64,000 nucleotides of DNA. It comes from Psychrobacter sp. ANT_WB68 (lineage in GTDB: Bacteria > Pseudomonadota > Gammaproteobacteria > Pseudomonadales > Moraxellaceae). Numbering within the stretch: the first letter of the stretch is position 1; the number at the start of each line of letters is the position of its first letter. The stretch is from positions 372,001 to 436,000 of the forward strand of contig NZ_VOAZ01000003.1 in the NCBI RefSeq assembly GCF_008369115.1, in the 5' to 3' direction. Under the pieces are notes generated by a model. The model was not told the origin of the DNA. It saw only the letters and a list, made by a program, of their open reading frames with translations, and made no database searches. Below are positions 9,364-20,028 of this stretch, one piece after another. A program made the translations under genes and the position numbers.

Positions 9364-10002
9364 ATGCCTAACGATACCCGCCCAAAAACTGGTCAAGAAG
9401 CATTGGCGCTACTTAAAGAAGGCAACGCACGCTATGTTGATAGTTTGACCAGCACCGACCCCTGTACCCAAAAACGTCCAGAACTGATCAATGACCAAGA
9501 CCCTCTAGCGATTATTTTGGGCTGCTCGGATGCACGTGTGCCGGTTGAGATTGTGTTTGATCAAGGCCTGGGCGATTTGTTTGTCATACGAGTGGCGGGC
9601 AATGTGGTTGCGCCATCGCAGATTGGTTCAGTCGAGTTTGCCGCCGAAAAATTTGGTACCAAATTGGTGGTGGTACTTGGACATTCGCATTGCGGCGCTG
9701 TGACCGCGTGCGTAGAAGCGCTGATCAATCCTGAGCAAAACTACTCGCCGAATTTACAATCAATCGTCGATCGTATCCGTCCCAGTGTCTATAACCTGCA
9801 TGAGCTGGCGACTGCCAACGGTCAAGACGTCGATGCTGATGAGCTGGTCGATCGCTCTATTCGCGCCAATGTACGCATGTCGGTCAGCCAATTAAAGCAC
9901 GGTTCGCGCGCATTAGAAGACTTAACCAATAGCGGTCAGCTGCTTGTCGTTGGTGCCGAGTACAATTTAGAGACAGGAAAGGTTCGGTTTTTAGATGTTT
10001 AA
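9364..10002 (+). CDS. can: Beta-class carbonic anhydrase
   Basis: Catalyses reversible hydration of CO2 to bicarbonate in the cytoplasm. From the ATG at 9364 the protein has 213 residues. Zinc ligands are Cys54, Asp56 (with Arg58 of the CSDAR motif), His107 and Cys110 in GHSHCGAV, the full set for a beta carbonic anhydrase. A longer reading frame starts at a GTG at 9301, but the AAAGGA site just before 9364 and the normal family length favour the shorter start. It stands alone, followed by gloA after about 100 bp. Confidence 0.95.
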   Translation: MPNDTRPKTGQEALALLKEGNARYVDSLTSTDPCTQKRPELINDQDPLAIILGCSDARVPVEIVFDQGLGDLFVIRVAGNVVAPSQIGSVEFAAEKFGTKLVVVLGHSHCGAVTACVEALINPEQNYSPNLQSIVDRIRPSVYNLHELATANGQDVDADELVDRSIRANVRMSVSQLKHGSRALEDLTNSGQLLVVGAEYNLETGKVRFLDV

Positions 10003-10111
10003 TGGACATTTAGTATTAAATGTCTATCATAGTTAGAGTACCGTTGGTATGCGGTAACATCGAGACCGTATCAGCTATTAACGATTAAAAAACTCAAAAA
10101 TGAGAATAATT

Positions 10112-10696
10112 ATGACTGATTCAGCAAACGTGAATAACAACCAAGTGACTATCGATCAAAAAGTAATAGCGCAGCCCGAGAGCAGTGTAAAAGCAGAAGG
10201 CGTAAAGGCAATTTCAGCTCAAACAACAGGCTATACGTTTAACCATACCATGCTCCGTGTAAAAGACCCTGCTAAGTCATTGGCATTTTATACGGGCGTC
10301 TTAGGCATGACGTTACTGGCGGTAAAAAAATTCCCTGCGATGGGTTTTGATTTATACTTTTTAGCCAAGCTCACTGAGAGCGAGCGTGATAATTTACCAT
10401 CGGGTGACGATTTAGAGATTTTTGCTTTTCGTCAGCGCGGTATTCTAGAGTTAACCCATAACTACGGCACTGAAACCCAAGCGGATTTTAGTTATCACGA
10501 TGGCAATGGTGAGCCACAAGGTTTTGGTCATATCTGCTTTAGTGTACCGAGCCTTGATGAGGCGGTTGCTTGGTTCGATAAAAATGACGTCGAATTTAAA
10601 AAACGTCCAGAAGACGGTAGCATGAAAAATATCGCCTTTATTAAAGACGTTGATGGTTACTGGATTGAAATCGTACAAGCAGATTTAATGGGCTAG
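10112..10696 (+). CDS. gloA: Lactoylglutathione lyase (glyoxalase I)
   Basis: Converts the methylglyoxal-glutathione adduct to S-lactoylglutathione, the first step of methylglyoxal detoxification in the cytoplasm. The sequence has the vicinal-oxygen-chelate fold with the four metal ligands in place: His in FNHTMLRV, Glu in LELTHN, His in GFGHICF and Glu in WIEIVQ. About 40 extra N-terminal residues precede the domain, longer than the E. coli enzyme and closer to eukaryotic-type glyoxalase I. An alternative ATG lies at 10100; neither has a strong ribosome binding site. A bidirectional terminator follows. Confidence 0.95.
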   Translation: MTDSANVNNNQVTIDQKVIAQPESSVKAEGVKAISAQTTGYTFNHTMLRVKDPAKSLAFYTGVLGMTLLAVKKFPAMGFDLYFLAKLTESERDNLPSGDDLEIFAFRQRGILELTHNYGTETQADFSYHDGNGEPQGFGHICFSVPSLDEAVAWFDKNDVEFKKRPEDGSMKNIAFIKDVDGYWIEIVQADLMG

Positions 10697-10791
10697 ATTG
10701 GTAAAGGTTTAATGAGTTTATGAATGCAGTAGATTTGTCTAAAAAGACGGATTTATCTAAACATATTCATGCTTTTTAAAACAGCGCCAAT

Positions 10792-10826
10792 AAAAAAGCC
10801 GCTATATTAACTATAGCGGCTTTTTT
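10792..10826. terminator. Bidirectional terminator between gloA and cytochrome c' gene
   Basis: A perfect 15-bp stem (10792-10806 with 10812-10826) with a five-base loop, A-run on the left and T-run on the right. It can stop both convergent units. Confidence 0.9.
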
Positions 10827-10847
10827 ATGTCTGAAAACTGATGCTTA

Positions 10848-11318
10848 TTAGTCTTTTTTCACTTTAAAGTCAGTATGACATGATTTACAGCTTTCACCCA
10901 CTTGACCGAATGCGGGCAAGACCTGATCGATACTGGTTGCTGTTTGAGCCACGGTATTTAACTCAGCAGTGGCTTTTTGAAAGTTGTCTGCTTCAGTGCG
11001 GAAACCATCAGCATTGCTCCAAACCGCTTCAGTGGCATTACCAGTGGCTGCTTCGTTTTCAAAATGGCTCCAAGGACTTGCTGAGTCTTTCGCTAAAAAT
11101 GCGGCTTGTTCTTTAAATACTTCGGCATCAAACGTATCTGGTGCTTCCGCCATATCACCCATAATACCCATTGCATCACCCCAGCTTTTCATGCTGTCTT
11201 GGCGCGCTTTAACGTCAGGGTCAACTGGCGTACTACAAGCAGTTAGACCTAGAGCAGCTGCCATTAAAGTTATGCCGATGATAGACTTGAATGATTTGTT
11301 ATTAGAAAGCTGTGCCAT
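10848..11318 (-). CDS. Cytochrome c'-like lipoprotein
   Basis: A 156-residue protein with a lipobox ending LTAC (Cys28), so lipid-anchored in the periplasm. The haem motif CKSCH is near the very C-terminus (Cys144, Cys147, His148), the layout of the class II cytochrome c family, in which a four-helix bundle is closed by the C-terminal haem. Cytochromes c' bind NO and other small ligands or carry electrons; the exact role here is unknown. The gene converges with gloA and shares its terminator. An upstream GGAGC site supports the start. Confidence 0.88.
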   Translation of the reverse strand: MAQLSNNKSFKSIIGITLMAAALGLTACSTPVDPDVKARQDSMKSWGDAMGIMGDMAEAPDTFDAEVFKEQAAFLAKDSASPWSHFENEAATGNATEAVWSNADGFRTEADNFQKATAELNTVAQTATSIDQVLPAFGQVGESCKSCHTDFKVKKD

Positions 11319-11500
11319 CTGTATTGCTCCTTTATACGTGGCTAATAAAAAGGTGCCGTAGCATAGTCATGCTCGCCACCCAATTAAATCGCGACTATTA
11401 AAATAAATTTTATATGGTTGTTTTAAGTATGAAAGACGACTATGTCTGCTATGTGCTTAACAGGTTGTTTTTACACCCGTATCGCTGTTAATTAAATAAC

Positions 11501-11527
11501 AAGGGTCAGCATTTACCGCTGACCCTT
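11501..11527. terminator. Stem-loop, possible hemF terminator
   Basis: A perfect 10-bp stem (11501-11510 with 11518-11527) flanked by AT-rich DNA on both sides. It lies about 150 bp downstream of hemF on the minus strand and upstream of the cytochrome c' gene. There is no long T run, so the role is uncertain. Confidence 0.45.
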
Positions 11528-11676
11528 ATTATTTTATAACGTAAGCTGTAAATATTATAAGTAATCAATACGTTAAGTCGTTGCTATCATTTATCTTGTA
11601 TAGCTTACAGATATCAAAAATAGCTATTACTGATGCAAACACTAACGCCGTCTGTGCTTTATTATGCCAATGACGA

Positions 11677-12711
<1,035 letters not shown>

Positions 12712-12714
12712 TTA

Positions 12715-13404
12715 CTATTTATTAAGGTGTAAGGCAGTGTTGAAGTCTTTATCCAGTAGATGACCCATGCGATCGCGTTTGGTCGCTAGATATTCAGCAT
12801 TCATATCATTGACCCCAACCAATAATGGCACCCGTTCAACGACATCGATACCATGCTGCGTTAAATAAGCAACTTTATTGGGATTATTGGTAATTAGGCG
12901 CACGGTATCAACTCCGACATGGGCAAGCATTGGTCCGCACATATCATAAACGCGGGCATCAGCCGGTAAGCCTAACATGAGATTGGCGTCTAAGGTATCA
13001 TGACCCTGATCTTGCAAGGCGTAAGCGCGGATTTTATTGGTCAGACCAATACCGCGACCTTCTTGGCGCAGGTATAGTATCGCTCCGCAGCCCATCTCTT
13101 GTATCGCTTGCATGGCAGTATTCAGCTGTGGGCCACAATCGCACTTTAATGAGCTAAAGGCATCGCCAGTGAGACATTCAGAATGAATGCGTATCAGTGG
13201 CACAGGGCGCTCTGATAGCGACTCATGTTGTTGATTGAGCGCCGCATCATGCTGATTTAACATATCGATGGCGTCTTGATTGACTACAGGCAGACCCACG
13301 GTAAGCATCACATGCTCTTGACCGTCTTGGTTCTCAAAGATATGAATGTCAAACTCGCCGTGACGAGTAGGTAGTTTGGCACTAGTGATAAATTTATATG
13401 ACAT
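12715..13404 (-). CDS. ribA: GTP cyclohydrolase II
   Basis: First committed step of riboflavin synthesis: opens GTP to give the diaminopyrimidine precursor, formate and pyrophosphate. From the ATG at 13404 it has 229 residues with zinc ligands Cys77, Cys88 and Cys90 ([15 protein letters not shown]) and the catalytic RQEGRGIGL segment. It is a single-domain RibA, not fused to RibB. A longer frame begins at 13428, but the GCAGGAC site lies just before 13404. It probably heads a ribA-hemF operon. Confidence 0.95.
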   Translation of the reverse strand: MSYKFITSAKLPTRHGEFDIHIFENQDGQEHVMLTVGLPVVNQDAIDMLNQHDAALNQQHESLSERPVPLIRIHSECLTGDAFSSLKCDCGPQLNTAMQAIQEMGCGAILYLRQEGRGIGLTNKIRAYALQDQGHDTLDANLMLGLPADARVYDMCGPMLAHVGVDTVRLITNNPNKVAYLTQHGIDVVERVPLLVGVNDMNAEYLATKRDRMGHLLDKDFNTALHLNK

Positions 13405-13964
13405 TAATGTCCTGCATAAGCCGATCATCGTGACGCTAGAGGTCTGTTAAAGCTTTATAATAATAGCTAAGGTGTTGCATATGCGCTGCTGATTAAAAGA
13501 GCATACTGATTGTGTTTATAATAAAAACACATAACGTTCACAGACGGCGCACGATGATTAAAGCGACAATTAAAAATAAATGCTATTATGCCATACTATT
13601 TTGACGGATACAGTGACAAGTCTTTGCCCTTACATTACTATGTCGTCACCAATGTTCGATATGCATGCAAAATCATTAAGCATTAGTACTGAACATTATC
13701 ATGATTTATAACAGCCTTGATAACCGTCGTCATGATTGCCTGTAGCGGTATAAGGTTAAAAGTAGCCCCTTATATTAGATAGCGTATTTTTCGTTATTCA
13801 CAACTATTTTAGAAGCTGTATCAATAATTATATAGTTGATGGTATCAATAAAATTATGATGCCCTCGCTATTATTAACGCCACTTAGAATATCAGCCCTG
13901 TTATCGCCATCGCTGTATTCTAAGGTAGCATCTTGTCAGCAGATTGGTAGGTATCGTACGTTTT
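13405..13964. other. Intergenic region between divergent ribA and dxs
   Basis: About 560 bp with no credible gene. It contains a 7-bp inverted repeat (13511-13517 and 13525-13531) and long AT-rich stretches. I saw no FMN riboswitch core ahead of ribA and could not define promoters with confidence. Confidence 0.5.
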
Positions 13965-16013
13965 ATGCAGCAGTCAACTCATTCCCCACAGTCTCAGTCA
14001 TTATCTGCGTCAGCCATTGATTCTGCTGCACCGCTATCAAACCTGCAGAAAACGTATGCAGCGATTCCGCGTGAGCGTCCTCATACGCCGCTGCTTGATA
14101 CGGTGGACGCACCGATTGATCTGAAAGCGTTTAGTGAGAGTCAGCTAATCACTTTGGCGGATGAGCTACGTCTTTTTCTGCTCTATTCAGCCGGTCAAAG
14201 TGGCGGTCATTTTGGTGCCAACCTAGGCGTGATTGAGTTGACCATTGCGCTGCATTATCTGTTAGATGCGCCGCAAGATCAGATCGTTTGGGATGTGGGT
14301 CATCAAGCTTATGCTCATAAAGTATTAACAGGTCGCCGTGATAAGCTTGGCAGCATTCGCTCAAAAGACGGTTTGACCGCGTTTCCTGAACGTGCCGAGT
14401 CGGTCTACGATACCTTTGGGGTTGGTCATTCATCGACATCCATCTCTGCTGGTTTGGGTATGAGCTTAGCGCTACGCTATCAAGGACGTACGCAAACGGT
14501 TGCCTGTATTATTGGTGATGGGGCGATGACGGGCGGCATGGCTTTTGAAGCGATGAACGACGCGGTACAACAAGACGCTGACTTGCTAGTGATTTTAAAT
14601 GACAATGACATGTCAATATCTTGCTCTATCGGTGGTTTTTCGCGGCATTTAGCGACATTATGGGAATCAGGCTATCAGGTTGATATCTCTGATGCAGGTG
14701 AGCCAATACTGTGTCAGCGCCCCGATATGCAAGCCTTTGACCGCCGTAAACGTCATAAAGAGCTGCGCGATGTCCCACAGTTAGAAGACAATTTATTTAA
14801 GGCGATTGGCTTTACCTATTTTGGTCCGTTCGATGGGCATAATATTCCCGAGCTGCTGCGCGTGCTATCGATTGCCAAGCAATTAAAAGGCCCCGTGTTG
14901 GTCCATATTTATACCACTAAAGGTAAAGGCTTTGCGCCCGCTGAATTAGATCCAGTGGGTTATCACGCTATTAGTAGATTGCCTGCTGAAGAGAGTGAAA
15001 AGGAAGCGGTAAAAGATAGTCTAATTACTAGCACACCGCTTTTAAAATACTCGCAAGTATTTGGGCAGTTTTTATGTGACAAAGCCGCTGCTGACGAGAA
15101 GCTACTCGCCATTACTCCAGCTATGGAAGAAGGCTCGGGAATGATTGAGTTTGCGCGTCAATTCCCGAAGCGCTTTTTTGATGTGGCGATTGCTGAGCAA
15201 CATGCGGTAACTTTAGCAGGTGGCATGGCAACCCAAGGCGTCAAACCTATTGTCGCGATTTATTCGACATTCTTGCAGCGCGGCTATGATCAGCTTATTC
15301 ATGATGTGGCTTTGCAAAACCTTGATGTAATGTTTGCTGTCGATCGCGCCGGTTTGGTCGGCGAAGATGGCGCGACGCATGCAGGCGTATTCGATTTTGC
15401 CTTTTTACGCTGCGTACCCAATATGGTAGTTGCGGCGCCAAAAGACGAAAACGAATGTTATCATCTGCTGAATACTTGCTATGAATATCAAGGCTGTACA
15501 GCAGTGCGCTATCCGCGTGGTGTTGGTACAGGTGCTGTTATAGAGCAGCCCGTACAATTTTATCCTATTGGCAAAGCAGTGGTAGAGTCGGTATTAGGTC
15601 AAGATGACGCCCCTAATAAATTGGCGTTATTGGCGTTTGGTACTATGGTTGCAACTGCTCAGCAAGCTGCAGAAAGCCTAATTAGCGATGATGTAGAATC
15701 ACCCTGTCAGGTACATGTGGTAAATATGCGCTGGGTAAAACCTTTAGATACCCATTTGCTAGAGACCTTAATCGAGCAAGGCATAACGCATATCGCCACT
15801 TTAGAAGAGCATATGATTATGGGCGGCGCGGGCAGTGCGGTAAATGAATATTTACTTAACGAATCGCCAGCTTTTAAACATAATCGCCCAGCAATCCTTA
15901 ATATTGGTATCCCTGATCGTTTTGTCGCTCATGGTTCGCAAGTAGAACAAATGGCTGACTGTGGTCTGGATGTTTCAGGAGTGGTCAGTCAGCTCCAGCA
16001 ATTGTTAAAATAA
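13965..16013 (+). CDS. dxs: 1-deoxy-D-xylulose-5-phosphate synthase
   Basis: Thiamine diphosphate enzyme that condenses pyruvate and glyceraldehyde 3-phosphate, the first step of the MEP isoprenoid pathway and a feed to thiamine and pyridoxal. From the ATG at 13965 the protein has 682 residues. It shows the ThDP-binding [16 protein letters not shown] segment near residue 185, the DVGHQAY start block, the transketolase pyrimidine domain ([32 protein letters not shown]) and the C-terminal domain. A TTG at 13944 would add seven residues. The N-terminal 50 residues are a Ser/Gln-rich extension. Confidence 0.97.
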   Translation: MQQSTHSPQSQSLSASAIDSAAPLSNLQKTYAAIPRERPHTPLLDTVDAPIDLKAFSESQLITLADELRLFLLYSAGQSGGHFGANLGVIELTIALHYLLDAPQDQIVWDVGHQAYAHKVLTGRRDKLGSIRSKDGLTAFPERAESVYDTFGVGHSSTSISAGLGMSLALRYQGRTQTVACIIGDGAMTGGMAFEAMNDAVQQDADLLVILNDNDMSISCSIGGFSRHLATLWESGYQVDISDAGEPILCQRPDMQAFDRRKRHKELRDVPQLEDNLFKAIGFTYFGPFDGHNIPELLRVLSIAKQLKGPVLVHIYTTKGKGFAPAELDPVGYHAISRLPAEESEKEAVKDSLITSTPLLKYSQVFGQFLCDKAAADEKLLAITPAMEEGSGMIEFARQFPKRFFDVAIAEQHAVTLAGGMATQGVKPIVAIYSTFLQRGYDQLIHDVALQNLDVMFAVDRAGLVGEDGATHAGVFDFAFLRCVPNMVVAAPKDENECYHLLNTCYEYQGCTAVRYPRGVGTGAVIEQPVQFYPIGKAVVESVLGQDDAPNKLALLAFGTMVATAQQAAESLISDDVESPCQVHVVNMRWVKPLDTHLLETLIEQGITHIATLEEHMIMGGAGSAVNEYLLNESPAFKHNRPAILNIGIPDRFVAHGSQVEQMADCGLDVSGVVSQLQQLLK

Positions 16014-16275
16014 AATACTATAATCTATAAAAAATTGCTAAAATAGCGGATTGAAAAATAAAGTATTTCTGTTCCTTGCTTAAACCTCGCCTACTTGCCG
16101 TAGGTGTGAATTATTTGACAACTTGGGCGGTACAACTGCTGGCAATCATCTATTTGGTTTGCTAGACGGCTATGGTTATTAATATGAGTCAGTTTTTAAA
16201 TAGGTTTTATTTTTCGTAAATTTTATGAGTCACCTCTCTTAAGTAGTATTCATTCATCAAGCAAATAGGTTATTT

Positions 16276-17103
16276 ATGGAACCCATGGTCGTCATCGCAG
16301 CGCGTGCTGCTGAAAAAGTCGGTAAAGAGATTTTATATGCGCATCAGAACCGCCACAAAATCGAGCTAGATATCGAGTCTAAAGGACTTGATGGTTTGGT
16401 CACCCGCATTGATCGTTTCAGTGAAGAGCTGACGATTGAGACACTAAAAGCCAGCTATCCAAATCACTCGTTTTTGGGTGAAGAGTTTGGTATGCAAGAA
16501 GGTCGCGGCGAAGATGCTGATTGGTGCTGGATTATCGATCCGCTAGATGGCACAAAAAACTTCGTGCATGGTGTGCCACAGTTTTGTGTGTCTATCGCTG
16601 TGCAGCATAAAGGCGTTACCCAGCACGGTGTTATCTATGATCCTGTCCGTGATGAGATGTTCTCTGCCAGCCGTGGTAAAGGCGCGCGTTTAAACCAACG
16701 CCGTATCAATGTTAGCGAGCGTAAAACGATTGACGGGGGTTTATTTACCACTGGTCATCCGCTTGAGCGTAAACGTAATGGTGAAATCATCTCTTATGCC
16801 AAGCAGCATTTTGAAAGCTTACAAAAAATCTCTGAAGCAGGCGGTCAAGTTCGCCGTTTAGGGTCAGCTGCGCTTGATTTATGTTATGTCGCTGCTGGTC
16901 GCTTTGATGGTTATTTTGAGATGTCTATTAAGCCTTGGGATATCGCTGCTGGCGAGTTGATCGTGACGGAAGCACGCGGTGTGGTGGTTGACCATACAGG
17001 CGCCCACAATTCGATGACTTCAGGCTCTATCTTTGCATGTAATATCAAATTATTAAAACCTTTGATGCAAGTGGTTGTACCAGCATGGGGTGATGCGTTT
17101 TAA
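16276..17103 (+). CDS. suhB: Inositol-1-monophosphatase family protein (SuhB-like)
   Basis: Mg-dependent sugar/inositol phosphatase fold; in enterobacteria SuhB also binds the transcription machinery on rRNA operons. The 275 residues contain the metal-site motifs GEEFG (about residue 68-72), DPLDGT (Asp88, Asp91) and WDIAAGELI near residue 223, plus the IDPLDGTKNFVHG signature. The length is normal. It lies alone between dxs and a terminator. Family membership is secure; whether it acts as a phosphatase, a transcription factor or both is not shown by the sequence. Confidence 0.94.
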   Translation: MEPMVVIAARAAEKVGKEILYAHQNRHKIELDIESKGLDGLVTRIDRFSEELTIETLKASYPNHSFLGEEFGMQEGRGEDADWCWIIDPLDGTKNFVHGVPQFCVSIAVQHKGVTQHGVIYDPVRDEMFSASRGKGARLNQRRINVSERKTIDGGLFTTGHPLERKRNGEIISYAKQHFESLQKISEAGGQVRRLGSAALDLCYVAAGRFDGYFEMSIKPWDIAAGELIVTEARGVVVDHTGAHNSMTSGSIFACNIKLLKPLMQVVVPAWGDAF

Positions 17104-17134
17104 GCATGATTGACCACTGAGACAACTTAATGCT

Positions 17135-17167
17135 AAAAAGCTGGTTCCATTATGGAGCCAGCTTTTT
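17135..17167. terminator. Bidirectional terminator between suhB and WS/DGAT gene
   Basis: A stem of about 15 bp with one G-T pair, A-run on the left and T-run on the right. The stop codon of the minus-strand acyltransferase gene (17150-17152) lies in its loop. Confidence 0.85.
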
Positions 17168-18589
17168 TGTTTTATCATTGCCTTTATCGCCACTTTTATC
17201 CTCAACCGTAATGCCTTGGAACGCAAGCTCTTTACTGGTGCGCTCTAACAGCTGCAACTCTTCTTCTATAAGTTCGAGCATGTCTTGTACATGCGGCAAA
17301 GCTTTACTACAAGCGGTAATACCAAATTCAATCTTATCCAAATAGCTGGCAAGAGTGATATTCATCGCTTGGCCATTGAATACAATGGATGCTGGGTATA
17401 AGGATTGCATACGCGCGCCATTCCAATAGAGCGGTTTTTCAGAGCCGGGCACATTCGAGATAATCAGGTTAAAAGCTTGCTTCTTAGGAAAGAGACCAGT
17501 TGCCAGGTTAATGCCTTCCCATGCATAGGAGATGACACTATAGTTAATAACTTGCGCTTGGTTCATGCGGCGAAAGCGACGTTTACCATTATTCATACTG
17601 CGATGAATCAACTCGATTCTGCTGAGTGGATTGTCTAAATGGGTACCTAAATTTGCCAGTACAAAGGACAGCTGATTGCCTGCCACACTATCATCTGTAC
17701 GTAATGACATCGGTACAAAGGCAATCAATGGCTTGCTCGGTAGGGCATCTATCGATAATAAATAACGACGAATGGCACCGGCACAAACGGCGAGTACCAC
17801 ATCATTTTTACTGATGTTTAAACGCTCGGCGATATCGTTAAAGCGCTGTATCTCATACGACTGGGCGGCGATGCGCCGTGATGCTGAAATGCGTTTATTG
17901 AGCACACTCATCGGCGCGGCAAAGGTACTGACATAACTGTCGTCACCATAATTTTTTAAACTGTCGAGCAATTCTGTAAATACTGGCTTAATGGTAGAAA
18001 CTTGCTCTTTAAGGATGCCTAAAGCAGAGCGCTCTTTAGGCAAGATAGCATCGACTTGGTTGCGATGGCGTGCCATTAACGACCAAATCGGTAGTGTGAC
18101 AGGTTCGCTCGGTGATTGAGATAAAGATTTTTTGACCAGTCGCATAGCCGCGATGCCATCAACCAAAGAATGATGGATTTTGAAATATAAAGCAAAACGT
18201 TCAGGAGCACCTTCGTTTTCTGGTTCAATACCTTCAATGACGTGACATTCCCACAGCGGCATCGCGCGGTCCAGTAGACGACCATGCTCTCTTGAAACGT
18301 ACATTAAGAGCTCGCGTACACGGGCGGGTTTTGGTAGTGCGACATGATGCAAGTGATGCTCAACATCAAAATGTTTGTCTTTTTTCCAAAAAATCAAATG
18401 CTCAAGTACTTGGTTAAAAGGAAACGTTGGCGGCACCTCAGACTCTTGCATCTGTTTGACCAATTGGCACACAAAACTGTTATCCGCATTTTCTGGTAAT
18501 TCGAATAGGAATAGACCCCCAACATGCATGGGTTGTTTACGCGACTCAAGAAGTAAGAACAACTGGTCGACTGCTGTGAGAAGTCGCAT
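17150..18589 (-). CDS. Wax ester synthase / diacylglycerol acyltransferase (WS/DGAT)
   Basis: Membrane-associated acyltransferase that makes wax esters or triacylglycerol from acyl-CoA and a long-chain alcohol or diacylglycerol. The 479 residues show the condensing motif HHSLVDG (His139, His140, Asp144, Gly145), the N-terminal PMHVGGL and PLWECHVIEG segments, and the C-terminal SNVPGSEKPLYWNGARM and NGQAMNITLASYLD blocks of bacterial WS/DGAT. An AAGGATT site precedes the ATG. Storage lipids of this kind are typical of Acinetobacter and Psychrobacter. Substrate preference cannot be told. Confidence 0.94.
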   Translation of the reverse strand: MRLLTAVDQLFLLLESRKQPMHVGGLFLFELPENADNSFVCQLVKQMQESEVPPTFPFNQVLEHLIFWKKDKHFDVEHHLHHVALPKPARVRELLMYVSREHGRLLDRAMPLWECHVIEGIEPENEGAPERFALYFKIHHSLVDGIAAMRLVKKSLSQSPSEPVTLPIWSLMARHRNQVDAILPKERSALGILKEQVSTIKPVFTELLDSLKNYGDDSYVSTFAAPMSVLNKRISASRRIAAQSYEIQRFNDIAERLNISKNDVVLAVCAGAIRRYLLSIDALPSKPLIAFVPMSLRTDDSVAGNQLSFVLANLGTHLDNPLSRIELIHRSMNNGKRRFRRMNQAQVINYSVISYAWEGINLATGLFPKKQAFNLIISNVPGSEKPLYWNGARMQSLYPASIVFNGQAMNITLASYLDKIEFGITACSKALPHVQDMLELIEEELQLLERTSKELAFQGITVEDKSGDKGNDKTKKLAP

Positions 18590-18712
18590 AATAAATCCTT
18601 TTATGACGAGGTATGAAAAATGGCAATGAATAAGTATGCAGTTAAAAAAAGATAAAGCGTTTAGTAAGAAGCGAGCAAAAACCTAAAGATAGCCATAAAA
18701 ACATCTTAATAT

Positions 18713-18769
18713 AAAAAGCATGGGTTACGGGGCTTTTATTATTTTATTAAGCCATAACCCATGTTTTTA
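18713..18769 (-). terminator. Probable thiG terminator
   Basis: An imperfect long stem (arms around 18719-18730 and 18751-18762, large AT-rich loop) followed on the minus strand by a T-rich run. It lies about 50 bp downstream of thiG. Confidence 0.65.
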
Positions 18770-18815
18770 GAGATTTAAGCTGATTATAAATTCCATTGAG
18801 TTATAAGTTTAAACG

Positions 18816-19655
18816 CTACTGAAAAAAGTATCCGGTCTGCGGTGAGCTGGCAATGGCCATTTTACGCATCGGCATACGACCTGCTAAGAAAGCCTGACGT
18901 CCTGCCCAAATTGCATGCTTCATGGCCTGCGCCATCAGGACGGGATTTTGCGCATTGGCAATGGCTGAGTTCATCAGCACACCATCACAGCCAAGCTCCA
19001 TGGCAATCGCTGCATCAGAAGCCGTGCCGACACCCGCATCAACCAATACCGGCACCTTAGCGTTTTCGATAATGAGACTGAGCGTATGGCGATTGAGCAA
19101 ACCAAGACCAGAGCCAATCAAGCTGCCGAGCGGCATAATCGCCGCGCAGCCCATGCTTTCGAGCTCTTGAGCGACAATAGGGTCGTCTGAAGTATAAACC
19201 ATAACTTCGAAGCCATCATCGATTAGCACTTTTGCCGCTTTTAAGGTTTCCATCACATTTGGATAAAGGGTCTTTTCATCGCCTAACACTTCCAGCTTAA
19301 CCAGATTATGCCCGCCTAATAACTCGCGAGCAAGCTTACACGTACGAATCGCTGTTTCAGCATCAAAGCAGCCCGCCGTATTGGGTAAGATGGTATATTT
19401 ATCCGGTGAAATCACGTCAAGCAGATTAGGCTCATTGCTATTTTGACCAATATTGGTGCGGCGAATAGCGACGGTGACAATCTCTGCTTCTGAGGCGGCA
19501 ATAGCAGCACCCGTTTCAGCCATATCTTTATATTTCCCAGTACCGACCAACAATCGAGAAGAGAATGTACGACTGCCGACAATGAAAGTATCTTGTAAAA
19601 GAGTGTCTTGCGGAAGTGACATCGAAGTGGCGGTAGAATTTGTGGCTTGTGACAT
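18816..19655 (-). CDS. thiG: Thiazole synthase ThiG
   Basis: Forms the thiazole phosphate half of thiamine from deoxyxylulose phosphate, dehydroglycine and the ThiS thiocarboxylate, in a TIM barrel. From the ATG at 19655 the protein has 279 residues. The Schiff-base lysine lies in [16 protein letters not shown]; the phosphate site is seen in [30 protein letters not shown]. An AGGATTA site supports this start; an upstream ATG at 19772 would add an unlikely 39-residue tail. No thiS gene is adjacent, and no TPP riboswitch was seen upstream. Confidence 0.95.
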   Translation of the reverse strand: MSQATNSTATSMSLPQDTLLQDTFIVGSRTFSSRLLVGTGKYKDMAETGAAIAASEAEIVTVAIRRTNIGQNSNEPNLLDVISPDKYTILPNTAGCFDAETAIRTCKLARELLGGHNLVKLEVLGDEKTLYPNVMETLKAAKVLIDDGFEVMVYTSDDPIVAQELESMGCAAIMPLGSLIGSGLGLLNRHTLSLIIENAKVPVLVDAGVGTASDAAIAMELGCDGVLMNSAIANAQNPVLMAQAMKHAIWAGRQAFLAGRMPMRKMAIASSPQTGYFFQ

Positions 19656-20028
19656 AAGGATAATCCTAATAGCGGGCGAACAAAGGTGACTATAAAGTGG
19701 CGAAAAAGGTGATGAACAAGGACTTCTATCAACAATATCAATAATTAAAGACCGGTAGTCGTCATAGGTCAAATAGAGGATTGTACTTTCTAATGCCTAA
19801 TAATACTGAAGCTTAACCTACCATGCGATAAATCACATGAAAGCCTTGCTACTTGCGTAAAGCAAAATGCTATTATAACAAACTCATGCGCGCTTACTGA
19901 CAATCTTTACCCAGTTTAACGATTTAGGCAAGCGGCTTTAACGATGAAAATCAGCAGTATTTTTTAGCATTCATTAGATTATATCTCATAAGCTCCTTTT
20001 TAAATTTGTCACTCACTAGGTCGTCTTT

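Noticed and set aside
19656..19772. 39-residue N-terminal extension of ThiG
   Set aside because: The ATG at 19655 has a ribosome binding site and gives normal family length.
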